From Actinomycetes bacterium (GTDB lineage Bacteria > Actinomycetota > Acidimicrobiia > Acidimicrobiales > Palsa-688), in the NCBI GenBank assembly GCA_021821705.1, contig JAKACE010000028.1:1-11310 (forward strand): a stretch of DNA of 11,310 nucleotides. The letters run 5' to 3'. A model generated the notes under the pieces. The model was not told where the DNA came from, made no database searches, and was given only the letters and a program-made list of their open reading frames with translations. Both the position numbers and the translations under genes were made by a program. Below, in pieces: positions 7,295-11,310 of this stretch (its first letter is position 1; the number at the start of each line of letters is the position of its first letter).

Positions 7295-9471
7295 GGGATC
7301 TCCCTCCTGGGCCGGAAGCGGCGCAGCCTGAGCGAGTTGGACACCACGAACACGCTCGAGAACGCCATCGTCCCGGCGGCGATGATCGGGTTCACCACGC
7401 CGGCCATGGCCAGCGGGATGGCTGCGACGTTATAGGCGAACGCCCAGAAGAGATTGCCCTTGATGGTCCCCAGCGTCCGGCGAGCCAGACGGATGGCGTC
7501 GGCGGCGGCCTGCAGGTCGCCCGAAACGAGAGTGATGTCAGACGCCTCGATCGCTACGTCGGTACCGGTCCCTATGGCCAAACCGAGGTCCGCCTGAGCC
7601 AGGGCCGGGGCGTCGTTGACCCCGTCGCCGACCATGGCCACTACCTCGCCCGCCTCTTGCAGCCGACGCACCTCGGCCGCCTTGGCTTCGGGTAGGACAT
7701 TGGCCAGCACGCGCTCAATGCCGACTTCGGCCGCAACGGCCCGGGCGGTGCGCTCGTTGTCCCCGGTGAGCAGCACAGGCGTCAGGCCGAGCGCCCGCAG
7801 TTGCGACACCGCCTTGGTCGAAGTCGCCTTCAAGCTGTCGGCCAGGGCCACCAGGCCGACCACCCGGCCGTCGAACGCCACGGCCACCACAGTGGTCCCC
7901 TTGCCTTCCAGCTGCGCTGCGTCTTCGACGACACTCTCGGGAATGGTGGCCCCGCCCTCGGCAAGCAGCGAGAGCCGCCCAACGCTCACCCGTCGACCAT
8001 CCAGGTAGGCTTCCACTCCCAGGCCGGCGCGGTTGGCGAAAGCCTCTACCCCGGGGAGCCTGCCGAAGCGCTTGCGGCCCTCCTTGGCGATGGCACGGGC
8101 GATCGGGTGCTCGCTGGCATCCTCGACGGCAGCGGCCAGCTGGAGGAGCCTGTCCTCGCTCTCGTTCGGCACGGGGACGAGCGCAGCGACCCTCAACCTG
8201 CCTTCGGTGAGGGTCCCGGTCTTGTCGAGGACGACCGTGGTCACCCTGCGGGTCTGTTCGAGGATCTCCGGGCCCTTGATGACGATCCCGAGCTGGGCAC
8301 CACGCCCCGTCCCAACCATCAGGGCGGTTGGCGTGGCCAGCCCGAGGGCGCACGGACATGCGATGACTATGACTGCGACCGCGGATGTGAAGGCAGCCGC
8401 CGTGCCGGCAGTGGACAGCAAGAGCCAGCCCGCCAGCGTCAGCAGGGCCAGCCCGATCACCACGGGCACGAACACACCTGAGACTCGGTCTGCCAGGCGC
8501 TGGACCTGAGCCTTGCCGGCCTGAGCCTGAGCGACCAGTCGGGCGATCTGGGCCAGCGCAGTCTCGGCCCCGACCCTCGTGGCCTGCACCACGAGGCGGC
8601 CCGAGGCGTTGACAGTACCTCCGGCCACCTCACTCCCCGGTCCCACCTCCACCGGTACCGGTTCGCCGGTCAGCATCGACTGGTCGACGGCGGACACTCC
8701 TTCGGTCACGAGCCCGTCGGTGGCAACCTTCTCGCCGGGCCGGACGACAAAGAGGTCGCCGGTGCGCAGCGTTGCCACCGGGACGAGGACTTCCTCGCCG
8801 TCTCTGAGCAGGTGCGCCTCCTTGGCCCCGAGCTCGAGCAGGGCCCGGACGGCTTCGCCCGAACGGCGTTTGGCCCTGGCCTCGAAGTAGCGGCCCAGTA
8901 GTATCAGAGCCGTTATCAGTGTGGCCGTGTCGAAGTAGACGCCTTTGTGCATGCCACCGACGAGCACAACCACCGACCAGGTCCAGGCGGCCAGCGTCCC
9001 CAGCGAGATGAGGGTGTCCATCGTCGCCACCAGGTGGCGGGCGTTGAGGACGGCGGCACGGTGGAAAGGCCACCCGGCCCAGACGACCACCGGGGTGGCC
9101 AACACAAGCGACACCCATTCCCAGCCGCCGAAGCGAGTTGCAGCTACCCAGGCCCACAGGCCCACGGGCACCGAGACCACCGCCGCCGCCACCAGGCGAA
9201 GCCGGTAAGGCCGCGCCGGGTCGTCGTCATCGGGCGCCGCCTCGGGCAACATGGCACCGTAGCCGATGCCCTCGACGGCGCCGATGACGTCCTCAATGGA
9301 AATGACGGCCGGGTTGAACGAGACAGCTGCATGCTCACTGGCGAAGTTGACGGTGGCGGCCACCCCCTCCAACTTGTTGAGCCGCTTCTCGATGCGGGCC
9401 GCGCACGAAGCGCAGGTCATACCCGAAATAGCCAGGTCAACGTGACCTTTGTCAGAAGCGGCCACGGTCAT
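7291..9471 (-). CDS. copA: Copper-exporting P1B-type ATPase
   Basis: A 726-residue inner-membrane pump that exports Cu(I) using ATP. One N-terminal heavy-metal-associated domain carries GMTCASC (Cys20, Cys23). About eight membrane helices follow, with TGEP of the actuator domain near 268-271, the transport motif CPC at 372-374 (IACPCALG), the phosphorylated Asp416 in [13 protein letters not shown] near 453-456 and GDGVND near 615-620. YN in helix 7 (about 680) and MxxSS in helix 8 (about 702-706) with CPC mark the Cu(I) (P1B-1) subgroup. Length is normal for a one-HMA pump. The ATG at 9471 overlaps the copZ stop (TGATG) and has GAGG 7 bases ahead; a GTG at 9474 is the alternative. The stop overlaps csoR. 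All key residues are intact. Confidence 0.97.
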   Translation of the reverse strand: MTVAASDKGHVDLAISGMTCASCAARIEKRLNKLEGVAATVNFASEHAAVSFNPAVISIEDVIGAVEGIGYGAMLPEAAPDDDDPARPYRLRLVAAAVVSVPVGLWAWVAATRFGGWEWVSLVLATPVVVWAGWPFHRAAVLNARHLVATMDTLISLGTLAAWTWSVVVLVGGMHKGVYFDTATLITALILLGRYFEARAKRRSGEAVRALLELGAKEAHLLRDGEEVLVPVATLRTGDLFVVRPGEKVATDGLVTEGVSAVDQSMLTGEPVPVEVGPGSEVAGGTVNASGRLVVQATRVGAETALAQIARLVAQAQAGKAQVQRLADRVSGVFVPVVIGLALLTLAGWLLLSTAGTAAAFTSAVAVIVIACPCALGLATPTALMVGTGRGAQLGIVIKGPEILEQTRRVTTVVLDKTGTLTEGRLRVAALVPVPNESEDRLLQLAAAVEDASEHPIARAIAKEGRKRFGRLPGVEAFANRAGLGVEAYLDGRRVSVGRLSLLAEGGATIPESVVEDAAQLEGKGTTVVAVAFDGRVVGLVALADSLKATSTKAVSQLRALGLTPVLLTGDNERTARAVAAEVGIERVLANVLPEAKAAEVRRLQEAGEVVAMVGDGVNDAPALAQADLGLAIGTGTDVAIEASDITLVSGDLQAAADAIRLARRTLGTIKGNLFWAFAYNVAAIPLAMAGVVNPIIAAGTMAFSSVFVVSNSLRLRRFRPRREIP

Positions 9472-9674
9472 CACACGGCCTCGTACCCAGCTTCTTCGAT
9501 GGCGGCCCTGAGAGCGGCATCGTCGAGGCTGTCCCCATTGACGGTCACGACCTTGGTGCCCAGGTCGACCTCCACGCTGGCCACGCCCTCCACACCGCTG
9601 AGCTCTGCTGTCACCGCATGCCTGCAGTGGTCACAGGTCATACCAGGCACTTTGTAGACGATCGTTTGGCTCAT
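9471..9674 (-). CDS. copZ: Copper chaperone, HMA-domain protein
   Basis: A 67-residue single heavy-metal-associated domain with GMTCDHC (Cys14, Cys17) in the beta-alpha-beta-beta-alpha-beta order and the usual C-terminal EEAGYEAV. It would carry Cu(I) in the cytosol to CopA and the repressor. The ATG at 9674 is chosen because AAGGGA lies about 9 bases ahead and the HMA fold starts directly there; an open extension to 9734 runs through the operator and is not coding. Its stop overlaps the copA start, so the two are translationally coupled. First gene of the copZ-copA-csoR operon. Confidence 0.93.
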   Translation of the reverse strand: MSQTIVYKVPGMTCDHCRHAVTAELSGVEGVASVEVDLGTKVVTVNGDSLDDAALRAAIEEAGYEAV

Positions 9675-9701
9675 GGTGCCCAATCCCTTCCTACCGAGAG
9701 G

Positions 9702-9718
9702 ATACCCTCCCTGGGTAT
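9702..9718 (-). promoter_or_regulatory. Likely CsoR operator in front of copZ
   Basis: ATACCC (9702-9707) and GGGTAT (9713-9718) form a perfect inverted repeat around five bases. CsoR sites are known to be TACCC/GGGTA inverted repeats. The site is 28 bases upstream of the copZ start and overlaps an AT-rich TAACTATAC stretch (minus strand, about 9715-9723) that may contain the -10 box; I cannot assign a convincing -35. The encoded CsoR is the third gene of this operon. Confidence 0.8.
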
Positions 9719-9815
9719 AGTTACACAGTACCACAACGTCCCCTCGACAGGTACAGCTCCAGTCGGGCGTGGCGGGGTCGAAGGGCCCGGCGCCTGCTTC
9801 CTCACCGGCACCTGC

Positions 9816-10061
9816 CTACCTTGGCAGTGTTGCCCCCAGAAGAGCGGCCAACTCCGCCTTGGGTGGTACCCGTCCGGCTGACCTGACCTGACCGTCGACC
9901 ACCAAGCCGGGCGTCGACATGATGCCGAAGGACATTATCTCGGCTATATCGGTGACCTTGTCGAGCTCGACGGCAATGCCCTTTTCGGTCGCCACCTCAC
10001 GGACGAGGCTCTCCAGCCGTATGCAGTTGGCGCACCCGGTTCCCAGGATCTTGATGTTCAT
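9816..10061 (-). CDS. Small CxxC thioredoxin-like protein (redox-active disulfide protein 2 type)
   Basis: An 81-residue thioredoxin-fold protein: MNIKILGTGCANC with the CxxC pair Cys10/Cys13, then a helix, and SFGIMSTPGLVVDGQV with the cis-Pro at 51. Such proteins are a known small family often encoded next to PF03773 permeases and ArsR-type regulators; their exact reaction is not settled. A thiol-disulfide or metal(loid) binding role serving the permease is inferred. The ATG at 10061 has AAAGGA about 6 bases ahead. It starts 31 bases after the permease stop, so it is the second gene of that operon. No signal peptide, so it acts in the cytosol. Confidence 0.9.
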   Translation of the reverse strand: MNIKILGTGCANCIRLESLVREVATEKGIAVELDKVTDIAEIMSFGIMSTPGLVVDGQVRSAGRVPPKAELAALLGATLPR

Positions 10062-10092
10062 CGCAGTTCCTTTCTGTTTCGCGCCGTGCCTG

Positions 10093-11211
10093 TCAGAGCA
10101 CAGCGTTGAAGACGTAACCGATCATGATGATGGCCAAGGTCACTACGGCCACGAAGATGGCGATCAGTTTCGGCTTTATGACCTTGCGTAGTATGACCAT
10201 TTCCGGCGTTGATATCGCCGTTATGGCCATCATGAACGCCAGCGTCGTACCCATTGGGAGCCCCTTTTGGATAAGGGCCTGCACGATGGGGATGGTGCCG
10301 GCAGCGTTGGAGTAGAGGGGTACGGCAATGAGCACCACCATGGGGACCGCAAGCGGGTTGCCACGTCCGGCGTAGTGGGCAACCAAGCCGGTCGGGGCGT
10401 AACCGTGGATGGCGGCCCCGAACACGATGCCACCGAGCACCCACGGGGCGACCCGGCGCAGGATGTCCCTGGTGTATGCCAGAGCGTCCCGGAGCCGCTG
10501 GGAGAAGTCGAGCCGCACGCTCGCAGCCCGGCCCATCTCGATCCTGTACACGTATTCTTCGACCTGGTCCTCGAGGTGCAATCTCCCGATAACGGTCCCG
10601 CCGATCACAGCAACAACGAGCCCTAGCCCGACGTAGAGGAGCGCAACCTTGATGCCGAACAGACCGGCGAGCAAGACGAGCGCCACCTCGTTGACAACGG
10701 GCGAGGCGATCAGGAAGCCGAAGGTGACCCCGAGCGGCAGGCCGGACTCAACAAAACCGATGAACATGGGCACCGCCGAGCAGGAACAGAACGGCGTGAC
10801 GGTGCCCAGCAGCGCTGCCAAAACCGTGCCGAGCAGTTCGCCCTTGCCCGAGACCACCTCCTTCACCCTCTCCGCAGGAAAGTAGCTCCTCACGACACTG
10901 ACAGCTGGGACTATCCCACCCAGCAACAAGAAGATCTTGGGCACGTCGGTGACGAAGAAATCAACCGAGCTGGCCAGGTGCGTATGGCGGTCGAGACCGG
11001 CCAGATCGTAGGTGAACCAACCAGCGAAGCGCCCCAGCTGCCAGTAGAGCTCCAGCCACGCCAGGGCAGCGACGGCGATGGCGACCACGACCAGGCGCTC
11101 CTTTGGGCGCCGCCTGGCGGGAGGTCCCAAACCGGTCGGAGCTGCCCGAGGCACCGGCCGTGCCAGACGTGCCCGAGTGGACCGAAGCCCCGACTGCGCC
11201 GGGGCCGCCAC
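10093..11211 (-). CDS. PF03773/ArsP-type membrane permease
   Basis: An inner-membrane permease of up to 372 residues with about eight to ten helices. The signature TPFCSCSAVPMF lies at 139-150, followed by GLPLGVTFGFLIASPVVNEV. A second, diverged copy of the same half occurs at about 297-337 (VPLYSNAAGTIPIV, KGLPMGTTLAFMMAI, STPEM), the family's internal repeat; it lacks the cysteines. ArsP members export trivalent organoarsenicals through such cysteines, but the substrate of this branch cannot be told from sequence. The start is uncertain: GTG 11211 has no good ribosome site and gives a 40-residue Arg/Pro-rich tail, whereas GTG 11088 has AAAGGAG (11098-11104) 9 bases ahead and starts at the first helix. 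The frame also stays open to the right window edge. Operon partner: the thioredoxin-like gene downstream. Confidence 0.88.
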   Translation of the reverse strand: MAAPAQSGLRSTRARLARPVPRAAPTGLGPPARRRPKERLVVVAIAVAALAWLELYWQLGRFAGWFTYDLAGLDRHTHLASSVDFFVTDVPKIFLLLGGIVPAVSVVRSYFPAERVKEVVSGKGELLGTVLAALLGTVTPFCSCSAVPMFIGFVESGLPLGVTFGFLIASPVVNEVALVLLAGLFGIKVALLYVGLGLVVAVIGGTVIGRLHLEDQVEEYVYRIEMGRAASVRLDFSQRLRDALAYTRDILRRVAPWVLGGIVFGAAIHGYAPTGLVAHYAGRGNPLAVPMVVLIAVPLYSNAAGTIPIVQALIQKGLPMGTTLAFMMAITAISTPEMVILRKVIKPKLIAIFVAVVTLAIIMIGYVFNAVL

Positions 11212-11293
11212 CTCGGTCGCAGCGCCGCAGAGCTCGAGGGCGGGGGCTTCCGACGCCGGCCCGAGGCTCCCCTCTGGGTTCGGTACAAGCCCT

Positions 11294-11307
11294 GTTGATA
11301 TATCGAC
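11294..11307. promoter_or_regulatory. Possible ArsR/SmtB-type operator ahead of the permease operon
   Basis: GTTGATATATCGAC is a 14-base palindrome with a perfect GATATATC core and one mismatched pair. ArsR/SmtB operators are typically AT-rich palindromes of the TTGATAT/ATATCAA kind, and this stands out in GC-rich sequence. It lies about 80-210 bases before the two candidate permease starts. The window ends just beyond it, so the promoter and any regulator gene cannot be seen. Confidence 0.4.
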
Positions 11308-11310
11308 GCG

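Noticed and set aside
1..11310. tRNA, rRNA, CRISPR array or intact insertion sequence
   Set aside because: No tRNA-like cloverleaf, no regularly spaced repeats, no transposase motif and no terminal inverted repeats were found on reading both strands.

Overview
The window is high-GC DNA with GTG/TTG as well as ATG starts, strong GGAGG-like ribosome sites and GC-rich hairpins without U-tracts. The protein families (a secreted multidomain GH92 mannosidase, CsoR, CopA, actinobacterial-style MacB remnant, MerR sensor) point to an actinobacterium (Actinomycetota). A finer placement is not supported by what I can see. Almost everything is read on the minus strand.

Left part (1-4815). The left edge holds a short plus-strand ORF that faintly resembles a phage P27-type terminase small subunit, then a strong GC hairpin (451-481) that probably ends the mannosidase transcript. 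From 4815 down to 504 runs one very large secreted glycoside hydrolase family 92 protein (about 1,436 residues if intact): signal peptide, GH92 catalytic region, a NEW3-like beta domain, and an IPT/TIG domain sandwiched between two copies of a ~190-residue beta-rich repeat. It is split by a frameshift near 3171-3183, so it appears as two ORFs. About 630 bases (4872-5500) to its right hold no gene I can support.

Middle part (5501-6867). A MerR-family metal sensor (5501-5905, minus) faces a small thioredoxin-fold protein (5991-6284, plus). Between them is a textbook MerR-type promoter: TTGACC, a 20-base spacer, TATGGT, and a CueR/ZntR-like dyad in the spacer. Next comes a decayed C-terminal fragment of a MacB/FtsX-type ABC permease (about 6392-6834), broken by at least one frameshift and cut at both ends.

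Right part (6962-11310). A copper homeostasis operon, copZ-copA-csoR, reads leftward with overlapping stop/start codons and a perfect ATACCC-N5-GGGTAT inverted repeat in front of copZ that fits a CsoR operator. To its right is a second leftward operon: an ArsP/PF03773-type permease followed by an 81-residue CxxC thioredoxin-like protein. A GATATATC-centred palindrome at the right edge looks like an ArsR/SmtB-type operator for that operon.

Taken together, 5500-11310 is a cluster of three metal/metalloid response modules (MerR, CsoR and probably ArsR controlled) with decayed gene remnants between and beside them, consistent with an accessory, transferred resistance region next to a secreted polysaccharide-degrading enzyme. 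The families are known. The less ordinary points are the regulatory sites, the broken genes, and the domain layout of the mannosidase.
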